Shown: positions 32,923 to 45,649, numbered from the stretch's first letter. The stretch: 64,000 nt of DNA from Closterium sp. NIES-65 (GCA_948144175.1 CANXME010002421.1:1-64000), one strand, 5' to 3'. Numbers and translations are program-made. The notes: a model not told the origin generated them from the sequence alone.

Positions 32923-35900
32923 CTCCCCTTCGCTTCTGGAGTGTCGCTGCTGGTGACGTGGCTCTGTCCAGTCAGCAGCATGCAGTACTCGAACTTCTGC
33001 TTTCCAAGCTTCTTGGTCAAGTAGTCAGCTGCCATCTCGGATGTGGGGCAGTATGACAGCTCGAGTTTTCCCTTCTCGATCTTGTCTTTCACGAAGAAGT
33101 ATCGCAGGGCGATGTGTTTCGTCCTGTTCGCGAAGCCGTTCTTGTTGGCTATGCGAATGGCCGACTGGTTGTCGTAGAACAGGGTAAAGTTTGGTAACTG
33201 GGCTAGCTTGGCTTCCTCCAGGAGTTCGCGAAGGTACAGTCCTTCCTTGGTGGCTGAGCAGAGTGCGATATATTCTGCTTCAGCTGAAGAGAGGGCGATT
33301 AACCCCTGTTTGCTCGACTACCAGGAGATAGGACCGATAGGCTCGAAGCGGTAGATGTAGCCGGTGCGGGAACGCTTGTTGTTGGAGTCGCCGGCGTGAT
33401 CGGCGTCGACGTATCCGATTAGCTTAGGCGTTATAGTTGTGTTCTTATGGTAGGTCAGGCCGATTGTCGGGGTGCTGACGAGGTAGTGAAGAGCGCGGTC
33501 GAGTTCCGCCAGATGTTCCGCTTCAGGTTTCTTGAGGTAGGTGGCGAGCTGGCTTGCAGAGTACGATAGGTCCGGGCGGCAGGTGACAGCTGCGAAGAGG
33601 AGGCATCCCAGCTTCCTCTGGTAGTCCCGTATGCCGGCGGGCTTGAGTAGAGCGGAGCCTTCCTTGTGGTTTCCTGCCGTGTAGCGGTATGGCGTGGAGA
33701 TGACGGTCGGTGTGAGTGCGAAGCGCTTGGCGATGGTATCGGCATATTTCGCGGCGCTGAGATAGATCGCGTCCTCCTCTTCCCGTATGTTGAGCCCGAG
33801 ATATTGCGTGACGGTAGATGAGACTGTGAGTGTAAGGTCTTGCTTTAGCTCCCCTTCGAACCAGGTAGTGACGCTGTCGGTTGAGCCGATGTAGAGCAAA
33901 TCGTCTACGTAGACGATTAGCAAGATGTAGTCGGTGCCCTTTGTGAGCCGGTACATGCCTTGGTCGTGAGGTAGTTGGCGGAATCCGATCCGAATGAGTC
34001 TTGCGTGCAGGTACTGCTGCCACAGCCTCGGGGCTTGTTTGATGCCATAGAGCGACTTCAGCAGCTGACAGACTTGGTTAGGTTCTCCGTTGGAGCCGTG
34101 CGGTAGCTCGACGAAGATTTCTGCGTCGACAGGTGCGTAGAGAAATGCGTTGGCGACGTCAATTTGCCGAAGCTTCCTTCTCTTCATGGCGGCGATCGCG
34201 AGGAGAATTCGCAGCGAGGTGTGTCGGCTGACTGGAGCGAATGTCTCGGTGAAGTCACGTCCATGTTCCTGGTCGAAGCCACGTACGACCCAGCGTGCTT
34301 TGAACTTGTCGATGGTGCCGTCAGCCTTCGTCTTCACGCGGAAGACCCACTTTCCAGTGAGAATCGTTTTGTTCCGTGCTACGCCGATAGGAACAACCTT
34401 CCAGGTGTTGCGTTCCTCCAGTGCTTTCAGCTCCTTGTCCATGGCTTCGCGCCATTTTTCCTTATGCTCCCCCCCCAGAGCCCGCTGAACTATCGTAGGC
34501 TCTTTAGGAATGGCTATCCCATGGACTGCGGTGATGAGACCGAGTATCTGGAGTCCACTCTGTGTGTAGCGGGGAAGTGATGTGTCCGCGGGATAAGCTG
34601 CTTCGTCTCCCTCTTCTGGCGTAGGATTGAAGTTTGGTCCTACGTGTTCTGCTTCGTTGGTGTTGACTTGTGCAGGTGTAACGTAACCGTTGTCGGCAAA
34701 ATGGTAATAGGCTTTGACGTTGATGCTTTCGCGTGGATTTTCGTCATCCATTGGGACGTCGACGGAGCAGTAGGGGAGAGGTCCGGCTTCTTCCGAAGCT
34801 CCTTCCACGTTCTTCTCGTCCCACTCAGCTTCGTCGACTGCCGAGGCGAAGGCTTGGGTGCCAAGAAAACCATCAGAGAGATCGGGGTTTCCTTCTTGCA
34901 AGTTGACGAGGTAATCCCGGAGGGTGAGGTTTTCGTAGAAGATGACATCACGTGCTGCTACTGTTTCCTTTATCTCGACGTCGAAAATCTTCCATGCGTT
35001 GAAATGTTTTTCGATGCCCAGATGTAGTCCCCACTGTGCGCGTTGGGAGAATCGGCCAGCTCGTGCAGATGGGGGTCGGTACTGTACCATGCAGCCAAAG
35101 ACTCTCAACATTTTTGTGCTGCCCAGTTTTCCTGTCCACAGCAGATGCGGTGATGCGTTGTTCGGGAGCGATGATGACGAGAGCAAGTTGTGCAGCATGA
35201 CGGCGTGGTCCATTGCTTCGGGCCACTGGTGGTTGGGCAGGTGCATGCCACGTAGTAGCTTGCGCATGGTGTTCTGGAGGGTCCTGTTCATCCTTTCTGC
35301 TACACCCTGCTGTTGATGGGCGTAGGGGAGAGAGATGAGTCGCTTGATTCCTCTCTCTGCCAAGTACTCCTTGAACCTCTGTGAGGTGTATTCTCCCCCT
35401 CCGTCTGACTGGAAGCTCTTGAGTTTTACTCCGGATTCTTGTTCTGCTACTGGAAGCCAGGCGACAAAGGCTTCGAAGGCCATGTCGCGGCTTGGAAGAT
35501 TTAGGTGCCAGACGTATCGAGTGGCTGCGTTGATGAAGGCGATGGTGTAATTGTACGCGTTTTGTCCAGGCTCGTGGTTGTACAGGATGTCGCTGTACAC
35601 CTTCTCGAGTGGCGCGTAAGCTGGTGCGCTTGGGTTGTGGTGAGGCACGAACGGTTGATGCGGTAGGTCAGCTTCGGGACAGGTGAAGCATGTTCCACGG
35701 GCTCGCTGAAGTTCTCTACCGTCAATTAGGAGTAGAGAGTCCTTATCGAGCATGCCTGCTCTTATCGTGTTATTTAACACCGTGTTGCTTGGGTGACCCA
35801 TTCTTGCGTGCCAGGTTCCTTCGGTGGCGCGATGTCCGGGTGAGCGCCGATACATGTCGGAGTTGGAGTAGACCGGCGGTGAAGTTGGCGCTTCGCTGGA

Positions 35901-37050
35901 CTTCTCGTTGAGTCGGAGTTAGCTGCTGTGCGGGTGTTGGTGATATATCGTCAATGAAGATTGGTGCCGTTGAAGGACCAGCGATTGGTGTCGTTGTTGC
36001 CACTGCTGTTGTTGTTGTCTCTGCTGCTGCCGATGTTGTCTCTGCTGCTGCCGGTGTTGTCTCTGCTGCTGCCGATGTTATCTCTGCTGCTGCCGAATGT
36101 TGTTTCTGCTTCTGCCGAATGTTGTATTGTTGCTAACGCTCTTGTTCTTTCTGCTTCAGGAATGGTGTGCGAGTACCAGAATCCTTCGGGGCTGAAGTTG
36201 GGGTCAAGATCTGGTGGATGTGTCCAGGAGGTGAAGGTGACGATCCCGTCGCTGTCAGCTGTGCCAAGGTTTGGGACGAAGTCGAGGACAAAGACGTTGT
36301 ACTTCAGGACTGCCTTGCCAATGTAGAGACCTCCTCTTCCGTTGTACAACTTGAACTCCTGAGTGGTGCTATCTGCTTCAAAGTGGATGCCTTTCGCCAT
36401 CAGCTGGCTGACGCTCAGTAAGTTGTAGCCGAGTCCCTCTGCAATTAATACCTTTGACATCTGCAGTATAACATTTGTCTCTTTTGACTGAAGTTGAACC
36501 ACGCCTTGTCGTGTGCGCAGGTTCTGATTGTTGGCGACAGTAATGACGACTTCGCGTTGAAGTTGGTGCTCGCGCTGAACGAAACGTCCCGAAGAGCACG
36601 TGTGCTGCCCGCAGCAACTGTCCAAGAACCAAGTGTCCTTCCCGGATGGCTCACTTTGGGCGATGGCTGCGTACGTCGGGTTCGGTTGGAGTGACTCGCG
36701 GCGAGGTGTGATGTTGTCGAGTTGCTCTTCCGGTGAGTAGTGCGGCGGTGACTCGGTGATGCAGGAGTCGGTCAGTTTTGCCATACAGCTGACGATGTTT
36801 CTTGCTCCTTGTGCAGATTGTGTTGTTGAAGGCTGCGACTGACTCGTGGGGTTCGCCTTCGTCGATGCCACTTGGCTGCTTGAGGGTCGAAGCTGCCGTT
36901 GCGGTGGAGTTGACTGTTGTCGATTCGGGTAGTGTGTGCGTGGGTGTCCTGACGTCTTGCAAATATGGCAGAACGGAGGTACAGGCTTTGGTTGTTGTCG
37001 GTTGTTGTTGTTGTTGTAGCATCGCCGAGTGTGGAAAGCAAATTCCGGTG
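32907..37050 (-). pseudogene. Copia copy 2, 3' half of gag through RNase H
   Basis: From the nested insertion it reads the zinc knuckle (CHICKTSGHPRTHY, final Cys lost), protease position WFLDSCCGQHT, and LSVSQLMAKG, and closes at 35951 after a frameshift near 36000. A second shift near 35880 restores the frame to the long stretch 35855-33318, with integrase (FQSDGGGEYTSQ; one D-R-G reads D-G-G), reverse transcriptase YVDDLLYIGS near 33910, and a stop TAG for Gln (about 33316-33318) inside RNase H. RNase H then continues open to about 32907. Lesions confirm a dead copy. Confidence 0.88.
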
Positions 37051-37055
37051 CTGAC

Positions 37056-37177
37056 TGAGTAAACTGAAACGAGAATGGGACACTAAGGAATGGAATGTGG
37101 TACAAATATGCAACCGTAGAAATGTGCACCCAATATGGGCTACCCCACTACAGCCTACAGAACATCATGATTTGACA
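37056..37177 (-). repeat. 3' LTR of nested Copia
   Basis: 122 bp, TGAGTAAACTGAAACGAG to GATTTGACA. The minus-strand polypurine tract TATGGGGGTG adjoins it. Confidence 0.92.
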
Positions 37178-37385
37178 CACCCCCATAGGCAAAGTGGGGG
37201 AGAACAAGGGGTCACAAGACCAGTCAAGCAGAACAAAGCAAAGCTCAGGGTGGATCACAAAGTCACCACACATTCCGAGCACAAGTTCAAGGCCAGAAGG
37301 CCAGTCCACATGCGGGAGCACAGATATACATAAAAGGCTAAACGAGCAAGAGCAGGAGTATATATATGTGACAGTACAAGCAAGG

Positions 37386-37958
37386 TCAAGAAGTGAGCAA
37401 GTGAGGCAAGGCAGGCACAAGACCAAGCTGAGTACAGAAGCGCTGATGATCACAAGGCGCAAGTGCCTTAGTGAAGATATCAGTAGTGTTGGCCTCAGAG
37501 GCCACGTACGCAAGTCGCAACTGACCATGCTGCTGCAGCTCACGAGCAAGAAAGTAGCGGAGAGCAATGTGCTTCGTTCTGTGCTCCAGGCGCTGCTCCC
37601 TACACAAGGCCAGCATGGCCTTGTTGTCTACGTACAGCACTGGAGGAGAACGAGGTGGCTCTCCGAGGTCAGTCAGCAGGTAGGTGAGCCAGCGAAGCTC
37701 CTGAGCAGCCATGGCTCCTGCGTAGATCTGAGCCTCACAACTGGAGCCGAGAACGGAAGACGAGCGAGTAGCCCTCCACGAAACAGAGCCGGAACCAAGG
37801 CTGAAGGTGTAACCCTGTGACGACCGCTGTGTAGCCTGGTCGTCAGCCCAAGAAGCGTCTGCGTGTCCAAAAAGGACCACTGGACTCTGCCCTCCAAGCA
37901 CTAGCCCCATGCCCGACGTACTGCACAAGTAGCGCAACACCCTCTTCGCTGCAGCCAT
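37386..37958 (-). pseudogene. Nested Copia RNase H
   Basis: Open for 190 codons with GHADASWADD, SSSCEAQIYAGAMAAQEL and YVDNKAM, ending LPHLLTS. A TGA at 37968-37970, where the family has Arg, separates it from the reverse transcriptase upstream; the frames are otherwise continuous. Confidence 0.9.
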
Positions 37959-37967
37959 TTGCTCCGG

Positions 37968-39371
37968 TCAGTGTCTCCCAGGAGCAACATAGCGTGCAAG
38001 AATGCTAAGAGGGTATGCAAGGTCAGGTCGAGTGCAGGTCATCAGGTACATGAGGCAGCCAACAAGCTCTGGGTACGGGCCACTCGACTCTACGGACTCA
38101 TCCGAAGGCAGAGCTGAGAGCGAGTGGCGAGTAGGCAGAGGAGTGGCCTGAGGCGAGGAGTACGTGAAGCCGAAGCGCTGAAGGACCTGCTGCACCATGT
38201 GTGACTGAGTCAGGGTAATGGTGCGGCGTGCTCTGTCCCGGGTGATCTGCAAGCCAAGGTAGCTGCGCAGTTCACCCAGGTCTGTGCACGTGTGTCTCTT
38301 CTGCAGCTCGGACTTCACGTGGGCGAGTCCAGCAGTGTCAGCAGTGGCAAAGATCAAGTCGTCGACGTACACGAGGATGTAGAACGGCGGCAAAGAGGTG
38401 TCGGTGTGCAGAAACAGCGACGGGTCGGCAGTAGAGGGAGCAAACCCAAGAGCCGCAAGCGTAGTCCTCAATGTGTCGTGCCACTCGCGCGGTGCCTGGC
38501 GGAGACCGTAGACTGGCCGCCGAAGGCTCCATTGGGTGCTAGGAAGAAAAGTCCCAGTGAAGCCAGGTGGGCGGCGCAGCCAGATCTCCTCGTGCAGGCT
38601 ACCTTGCAAGAAAGCAGTGCTGAAGTCAAGAGAGTGAAGCTCGTAGTCGCGCTTAGCGGCAATGTGCAGCAGCACCCGAAGAGTGGTCATCTTCGGGGTG
38701 GGAGAGAAGGTCTGAAAGTAGTCAACTCCCTGCCGCTGACTGAAGCCACGAGCCACGTACCGCGCCTTGAAGACATGTGGAGAACCTGGCGGCCGCTTCA
38801 CCCTGAAGATCCACATGCCACTGACTATGTTCGCCCCAGGTGGGGGAACCGCGTCAACGTAGGTGCCTGTGGACTTCCAGGAAGCCATCTCTGCATCCAT
38901 AGCTGCCTGCCACTGAGAGGAGTAGGGACCCTCTACGGCCTCCGCGTAAGAGCGCGGAGTCGGGATGTCAAGTGCATCCGGGTCTCCCTCAGGGGTAAGG
39001 AGTACGGACACGAGATGAGGTGAAGCAGCAGCCAGACACTGGAACTCCTCCTGCCTGTCCTCAAGGACGTCCGTGCCAAGGGCACACTCACCCGCGACGG
39101 ACGGAGGACAGACAGATTCAGACTCAGCGACAAGACTAGCAGCGTAGTCTAGACGACAGCGAGCAGCAAAGTCGACGAGCTCAGCAGCTAGGGCAGACGC
39201 AGCAGTGGACTCAAAAGAAGGGTCAATGACGACAGTAGCAAGGAGACGCGTGACAGTAGGACTGGCAGCACGAAGAGAGTCCGACTCAGGGTCGGCAAGA
39301 GCAGGAAGAGAAGACTCAGGAGGAGAAGGCAAAGGGGCACGCAGAGGAGCAGTGGACGGACGCCGAGACAT
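37968..39371 (-). pseudogene. Nested Copia reverse transcriptase
   Basis: 467 codons. MWIFRVKRPPGSP, KARYVARGFSQRQGVD, FSTAFLQGSL, YGLRQAPREWH and ILVYVDDLIFA are the conserved RT blocks. It closes at TGA 37968 after YVAPGRH. Upstream it merges into a Pro/Ala-rich linker in another frame. Confidence 0.9.
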
Positions 39372-40500
39372 CCGGTGCGTGCCAGGGACAGGAGGAGGAC
39401 GCTGAGCGAACTGTGACCACTAGTGCGGGCAGTACGGACAGGCGACGCAGGGCGAGACGCAGGCTCATGACGCTCAGCAAGACCTCCAGTACGACTAGTG
39501 TAGGGAGACGGAGCAGGCAGTGGGGACGCCGGCTGTAACTGTAACTGCAACGGGACAGGCTGTGGACACTCTAAGGGAGGAGGAGGACCAGTAGAAGACG
39601 GGAGACCAAGAACCTGCTGAAGGAGCGGAACGAAGTACGGCCGAGGCCGCGCGGCGACTCCAGACAAAGCAGGGACAGCACCAGCACCCCCTGTGGCAGC
39701 ACCAGCACCAGTAGCAGCTCCAGCTCCAGTACCTCCAGCAGCACCAGTAGTACCACCAGCAGGACCGCCTCCAGGACTAACAGCAGTAGCCTCCGCGCCA
39801 ACACCCGCAGCAGCTCCAGCTCCAGAAGTACCCGCAGGCCCAGCAGCTCCAGTACTCCCAATACGAGCACCTCCGGGACCCGCGGCACTAGCTCCCCCAG
39901 TAGCAACAGAACCTCCAGTACCCGCAGCACCTCCAGCTCCAGCAGCTCGCATCCAGCGCCGGGCAAACCACTCACGCAGCTCCTGTGGAGAGGGTGGCTC
40001 CCGGCAACACGAAGCACCCGGAGAACCGCCAGGCACAGCACCAGCAGGCCCAGCTCCCTCAGGCTACGCACCCCCAGGCTGAGTACCTCCAGGCATAGCA
40101 CCCCCCAGGCTCAACACCCCCAGGCTCAGCACCCCCAGGCGTAGCACCCCCAGGCTCAGCACCCCCAGACTCAGCACCCCCAGTAGTAGCACCCTCAGGC
40201 TCAGCACCCCCAGGCGTAGCACCCACACGCTCAGCACCCCCAGAGTCAGCACCCCCAGGCTCAGCACCCTCAGCAGCACCAGAGTCACCAGTAACCTCGA
40301 CAAGCTCGACTGCGTCTACCTGGGACACACCTGAAGGGGCAGGACCCTAAGGGGGGAGGGGGTCTACTGGGGGGGGACCTGGCACAAGGAAGAGCGGTGG
40401 CGGGGGGAGGGACGGAGTGCGGTAGGGGAAGAGGCGGTAGTAGGGGACCGACTCGTCAAACGTGACGTCCTGGGAGGACAGAACACGACGAGAGGTGGGG
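39188..40500 (-). pseudogene. Nested Copia linker rich in Gly/Ala/Glu/Pro
   Basis: Low-complexity spacer between integrase and RT. It holds GGAEPGGAE-type repeats (40075-40300), then SPQELREWFARR and Gly/Ala/Thr repeats. Frames alternate, so it has collected indels. The conserved function of such linkers is not known. Confidence 0.7.
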
Positions 40501-40511
40501 TGGTAGAACTG

Positions 40512-41606
40512 TCACCCTGGCGCGTCAGGGGGGAAGCCCAGGAAGACGCAAGGAGTAGCACGAGGGGACAGCTTGTCCGCAGACAAGTCGCGGACAAACG
40601 CCCGAGATCCCCAGACACGGAACGCAGAAGCATCGCCTACCTTCCCCGTCCACAGCAAAGCTGGGGAGGTCTCCGGCATGGAGACCCTGAGGTGAAGGTT
40701 GATCTGATGCGCCGCGTACCGAACCGCAAATGGCCACAGAAAATGGGGGGCAGCCGCATGCATCATGGACGTACGGGCGACGTCCATGACCATGCCAATG
40801 CGGCGCTCAGCAATCCCATTTTGCTGTGGAGAGTCCGGAAGCGTAAAGGTCTGGCGGATGCCTCGCGCACGACAGTAGGCTCGCAGAAGGCCAGAGGAGA
40901 ACTCTCCGCCTCGGTCAGAGTGCAGACGCAGAACAGGAAAGTCCGAGCCGAAGCTCCTCCTGAGCTGGAGACGAGCTGCGCAGATCCAGTCGATCAACAC
41001 CTCAGTGACATCACCCTTGCTGCGCAAGGGGAAGACTGTGGTGTAACGCGAGTAGTCGTCAACCACCAGCAGGAAGTAGCGCTCGTGACCCTGTCCACGG
41101 ACGCGGGCCGGGCCCCACACGTCCATGTGAAGCGTCTGCAGCGGGGCCTCTTTCGGGGGAAACTGAGAGAAGTGAGGGGCAGCCCGCAGCCGCCCCTCGA
41201 CACAGGGGACGCAGGTGGGGCCAGGCCCCGGAGGAAGGGGAGGGAGGGACCGGGGAAGACCAGAGACAAGGACACGGGAGGCCATGCCTCGGAGACGAGG
41301 CAGGGAGGGGTGACCAAGGCGGTGGTGCCAGAGAAGAGTCTCGTGAGACAGGAGGCGACACGAGCAGGGGGCAGACTCAGGACCAGACCTGGACGCTGCA
41401 GCAAACACCTGACCCGACGCAGCTACCTGACCAGACGCAGGGACAGGAGGAGACTCAGTGGTCAGGGTGTACAGGCTCGACCCCGGCGGACGCGTAAACG
41501 TGGCCAGGTGCCGGCCCGTGCGAGCGTCCGAGCAGTGGGTCACCCGCTGACTCGCAGGAGTAAACTGGTGAACCCCCGCATCCTGTAGGTCAACACCACT
41601 CACCAA
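40512..41606 (-). pseudogene. Nested Copia integrase
   Basis: Contains LLWHHRLGHPSLPRLR and CVPCVEGR (HHCC zinc site), HMDVWGPAR, RLHSDRGGEFSS and QQNGIAERRIGMVMDVAR (D, D, E catalytic residues), and WTGKVGDASAFRVWGSRAFV. It stops at TGA 40512 where the next residues would be W-Q-F-Y, a single-base change. Confidence 0.92.
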
Positions 41607-42280
41607 GTTCGTAGAGAACGAAGGGAGGTAAAGACCAGACTAGGTGCCAGAGGGGGGCCGCCGGACACGGGAGGACAGTGGAGAAGTGAGAAAGGACAAG
41701 ACCCCCAGAGGGGTCTGCCAGGGAGACTGCAACCGGCCGACCAAGCGGCGTGAGTGTGGTGCGGTCTCGAAAGAAGGAGCGAGAAGTCTTTGAGTCAAGT
41801 GTGAAGGTGAGGGAGGCCGAAGCCGACGCGGTACCTGCGAGCGCAGACTCAACAGCACCTGAGGACGCATACGCACTGGCACCTAGAGCAGCAGCCTCAC
41901 TGGCACCTAGAGCAGCAGCCTCACCAGTACCTAGAGCAGCAGTCTCAATGCCCGGGTCAGGCGGGAGACACCGGTAACAGTCACCCTCATCACTAATAGA
42001 CACTGCATACATGGCAGAAAGGATAGCATCAAAATGAAGATCATAGATGGCAACTCCCGCCCTAGACAGCTCGCCCCAGCGAGGGATCTCTGTGGCCTCC
42101 GGTAACTGGTGACGCCACGCGTCCGTCAGGCGGCCAAAGCAGCGCTGGGTGGGGTGCGCACCCCCACACTGCTCACCCGCACGGTCGCCGGTGCGCAGGA
42201 CGTAGGTGCACGGACCAAAGCCCCCACCCCTCTGGCGTGTAGTGTACCACTCACGGAGCTGCTGAGGGGACAGGGTCTCA
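41590..42280 (-). pseudogene. Nested Copia protease and Cys-rich region
   Basis: The frame 42012-41590 carries TFTLDSKTSRSFFRD at the aspartic-protease position, with Lys-Thr where Gly-Ala is usual. An upstream Cys/His cluster (EQCGGAHPTQRCF, about 42120-42180) follows another frame. Together with the frameshift at about 42750 this region is inactive. Confidence 0.8.
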
Positions 42281-42741
42281 CTACCGCGCTGCTGCTATGG
42301 CGCGGACCACCACCGTAGCCACTCCTCTGCGTAGACCCGCGACCAGCTCCACCGCCACCCCCACCGCCTCCGCCGCCTCCGCCGCCTCCGCTACTACCGC
42401 CGCCTCCGCCGCCTCCTCCACCGCCGCCACCTCCGCCACCTCCGCTCCCACCGCCACCGCCGCCGCCGCCTCCGCCTCCACTGCCGCCACCGACACCTCC
42501 ACCCCCACCTCCACTCCCACGGCCACCCCCACTCCCCCCGCCGCCTCCACCTCCACCTCCACCGTCCCCGCTCGCTCCTCCAGTGCCCCTGCCCCCCTTG
42601 CCTTTGCCAGAGCGGCGTCTCCCGCTAGGGGCAGACGCCGCACCGACTGACTCAAGACCAAGGAGGTCGGCCGCAGCAGCAGAGGCAGCAGAGGGCAGAA
42701 GGGGGGAGGGGGAACACCCCTCAAAGATGGGGGTGCGCGGG

Positions 42742-43380
42742 TCACCACAAGAGGCCCCATACAGCGACTATGCTCTTCTCGGCCGCTAGGAGGGACTTCT
42801 CGAGGAGGTCAACAGTGAGAGTGGTGGGACAGACTGAGAGGAAGTGGTCCCTGACTACGCGAAGAGAGTCAGGGAGGCGAGTGAGTACGTAGTAGAGAGT
42901 GATGTACATGGGGGGGGGGTTCTTGGCACAGAAGTCAGCAGGAAGCGCAGCGCGGTAGCGAGTGTCACTAGTGCGGAGGTGCGTGATGAGGTCAGCGACT
43001 GTGGGAAAGGCAGCAAGGTCACGGAAGAGGTACGGTAGCATGAGACGGCTCAGTGCAGCAGTGGCAGGGGAGGAGTAGCGTGCAACTACAGCGTCGTACA
43101 AGGTCTGAGCACTCTTGTACTGACTAAAGTGCGCACGCTCAGAGGTAGGGAGGTGGCGACGCACAGCAAGACGTGCAGCAGCATCGGGCGTGGCCCACTG
43201 TGAGCGAACAGTGGCGTCAGCATCAGCAGCAGGAGCAGGAGAGGCACCAGAGGTGAGGTCAAAGAGGGAGAGACCGTCTGCCCTATCGCACTGTAAGAAC
43301 AGCTGCAGGTCATCTACCCAGACGTCAAAGTCAATGGCTCGACCCTCGGCGTCAAAAGCGAGGACACTAGGGGTAGCCAT
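42742..43380 (-). pseudogene. Nested Copia gag
   Basis: ATG 43380 (MATPSVLAFDAEGRAIDF) opens 212 codons: WVDDLQLFLQCD, RLAVRRHLPTSERAHFSQYKSAQTLYDAVVARYS and TLTVDLLEKSLLAAEKSIVAV, an alpha-helical Copia Gag. It goes out of frame after SIVAV. The following Gly-rich coding stretch (42300-42600, GGC/GGA triplets) is in another frame. Confidence 0.88.
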
Positions 43381-44488
43381 GACAACAGTAGACTAGCAGC
43401 GCACACAGTAGGGAAAGGGCAGTGCAGTGACAGAGTCGGTGTGCTTACCGGACGGGGCTGCTCGGGCGGCTCGGAGGCTCGGTGGCTCGGCTGCACGGTG
43501 GCTCGGCTGCAGGGCGGCTCGGCTGCTGGGCGGCTCGGCTGCAGGGCGGCTCGGCTGCTCGGCTGCTGGGCGGCTCGGCTGCAGGGCGGCTCGGCTGCTC
43601 GGGTGTCTGGTTGCTCAGCTGCTGGGCGGCGCGGCTGTGCTGCTGTACGGCGGTGCGGCGGTCGGCTGCTCGGCTAGGTGAGGCGGCTCGGGCGGCTCGG
43701 GTGGCGGGAGGCGCTGCAGTAGATGACGAGGCCGCAGGGAAGGCGGCGGGGCCGCAAGTGAGGGCGGCGGGGACCGCAAGTAAGGGCGGCGGGGGCCGCA
43801 GGTAAGGGCGGCAGGGACCGCGGGTGAGGGCGGCGGGGCCGCAGGTAGGGCGGCTGGGCCGCAGGTAGGGCGGCTGGGCCGCAGGTAGGGCGGCTGGGCC
43901 GCAGGTAGGGCGGCGGGGCCGCAGGTAGGGTGGTTGGGCCGCAGGTAGGGCGGCGGGGCGGGGCCGTAGGTAGGGCGACGGGGCCGGGTCGAAGGTAGGG
44001 CGACGGGGCCGGTACGCAGGTAGGGCGACGGGGCCGGGGCCGGGGCGCAGGTAGGGCGACGGGGCCGAGGCCAGGGCGCAGGTAGGGCGACGGGGCCGGG
44101 GTCGGAGGTGGGGCGACGGGGCCGGGGTCGCAAGCAGGGCGACGGGGCCGGGGCTGGGGCGCAGGTAGGGCGACGGGGCTAGGGTCGGGGCCGCAGGTAT
44201 GGCGATGGGGCCAGGGTCGCAGTTAGGGCGACGGGGCCGGGGCGCAGGTAGGGCGACGGGGCCGAGGCGCAGGTAGGGCGACGGGGCCGGGGCCGTAGGT
44301 AGGGCGACGGGGTCGCTAGGGCGACGAATCAGGGGCCGCTAAGGCGGCGCGACTTGGCCGCTAGGGCGTCTCGACGAAGTCAGAGACGGGAGCGCGACTC
44401 GGGCTGAGCGCGCTCCGGGCTGGAAAAAAAAACTTTCGACTTGGTGGGCCCTAGGCACAGTTCCCAGGAGGGAACCTGCTCGATACCA
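43381..44488. repeat. GC-rich minisatellites forming the nested element leader
   Basis: Two arrays: CTGCAGGGCGGCTCGG units at about 43490-43620, and CGCAGGTAGGGCGACGGGGC units of about 17-30 bp at about 43790-44320. They fill the space between 5' LTR and gag, where a transcript leader should be. Open frames here are artefacts. Confidence 0.85.
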
Positions 44489-44610
44489 TGAGAAAACTGA
44501 AACGAGAATGGGACACTAAGGAATGGAATGTGGTACAAATATGCAACCCTAGAAATATGTACCCCATATGGGCTACCCCACTACAGCCTACAGAACATCA
44601 TGATTTGACA
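44489..44610 (-). repeat. 5' LTR of nested Copia
   Basis: 122 bp, differing from the 3' LTR at a handful of sites. The minus strand just inside reads TGGTATCGAGCAGG, an initiator-Met-type primer site. Confidence 0.92.
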
Positions 44611-44615
44611 CTGAC

Positions 44616-45649
44616 GTCTTCCTTTTGTGCCTTTCTTCTTGCAGGTCCATGTCTTGCTGCTCGGCATGAATTTCGGAGCAAAGTGCTGCTTCGGAGATTC
44701 ATCCGTGAGCTCAGAGAATGGCTTTTGTGGCACGCCATTGAGGACCGAGGCCGCCAATGATGACTGTCACGGAGGCGTCTTCAGATATCGACCCTCCGCA
44801 TCAAAGAAGTTTGTCGCGCAATTCGCGATAGCGACTGATATACGCCATCCCCTTTTCCCCTGGTTTCATTTTGACTGTTGTCAGTTGCGCCATTAGTCGA
44901 CTCTGACTTACGCTGTCTGTTGCTTGGTACAGGCTTTTCAAGTGGCTGTATGCGAGTTCTGCGGAGTTGCCGTATCCCCGGTAAGACCGTATATTCTGTT
45001 GCCGAGTCGGGGTGATATTCCTCGGTAGGATTGTGTACGCCATCATTGACTGATAGGTGTACTGCTGCTTCTCGTACTGTGTGCCGTTTGTTGGGTATGG
45101 CAGGGATCCGTTGAAGAAGCCGAGGATTTGCGCGCCTTCCATCATCAGCTCGAACTCGAATGACCAGATAAAGAAGTCCTTTCCGTCGAAAGGTCTTGAC
45201 TTCTGCAACTTCAAAACGTGCGCGAACTGTGACTGAACTTGTAGCGCGTCCAGTGTCTTCTCTTGTCCAGGTGCAGGCTGCGGTTGTGGCATAAAACTGA
45301 CGGAGCCGCGGTGGGGCTCGTACGGAGCAAATGTAGGTTGCTGCTGTTGATTTCCACGTGCGTAGGATGAACCATCAAGGCTCATTGGAGTCACGTCGTC
45401 GTTGTTGTTGCTGTTGTGTGACTGCACAGGTGCCGATTGCTGGTGTTGCTCGTAGAAGGACATGAAGGAGAAAAACTTCTCCATCATGCTCTGGTCGAAG
45501 CCTGCAGGTTGATTCGCGGGAGTCTCGGTGGATGTTGCCCTGGGTCTTGTTGCCGTACCCTCCTCTGTCTGTAGGCCAGAGGCAGGAGGTGGAGTAGGAG
45601 TAGTGCCGGGAGAACCAATAGAGGAACTCCTTTCCTTCTGAGTAGTCAT
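44616..45649 (-). pseudogene. Copia copy 2, 5' half of gag
   Basis: ATG 45649 (MTTQKERSSS) opens the Gag N-terminus with the same Gag core as copy 1 (RPFDGKDFFIWSFEFELMM). It meets TGA where copy 1 has Arg after LRDKLL (44801-44803), and continues degenerate to the nested insertion at 44615. Confidence 0.88.

Larger units (their letters stand above)
37056..44610 (-). mobile_element. Nested Copia element with 122-bp LTRs
   Basis: LTRs 37056-37177 and 44489-44610, both 122 bp, starting TGAG and ending GATTTGACA (TG...CA). The target duplication CTGAC is at 37051-37055 and 44611-44615. Sequences either side rejoin the gag of Copia copy 2. The interior, 7.3 kb, has Copia order on the minus strand with a GC-rich, Ala/Gly/Pro-rich polyprotein quite unlike the host element. 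The LTRs are unusually short for the length. Confidence 0.95.
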
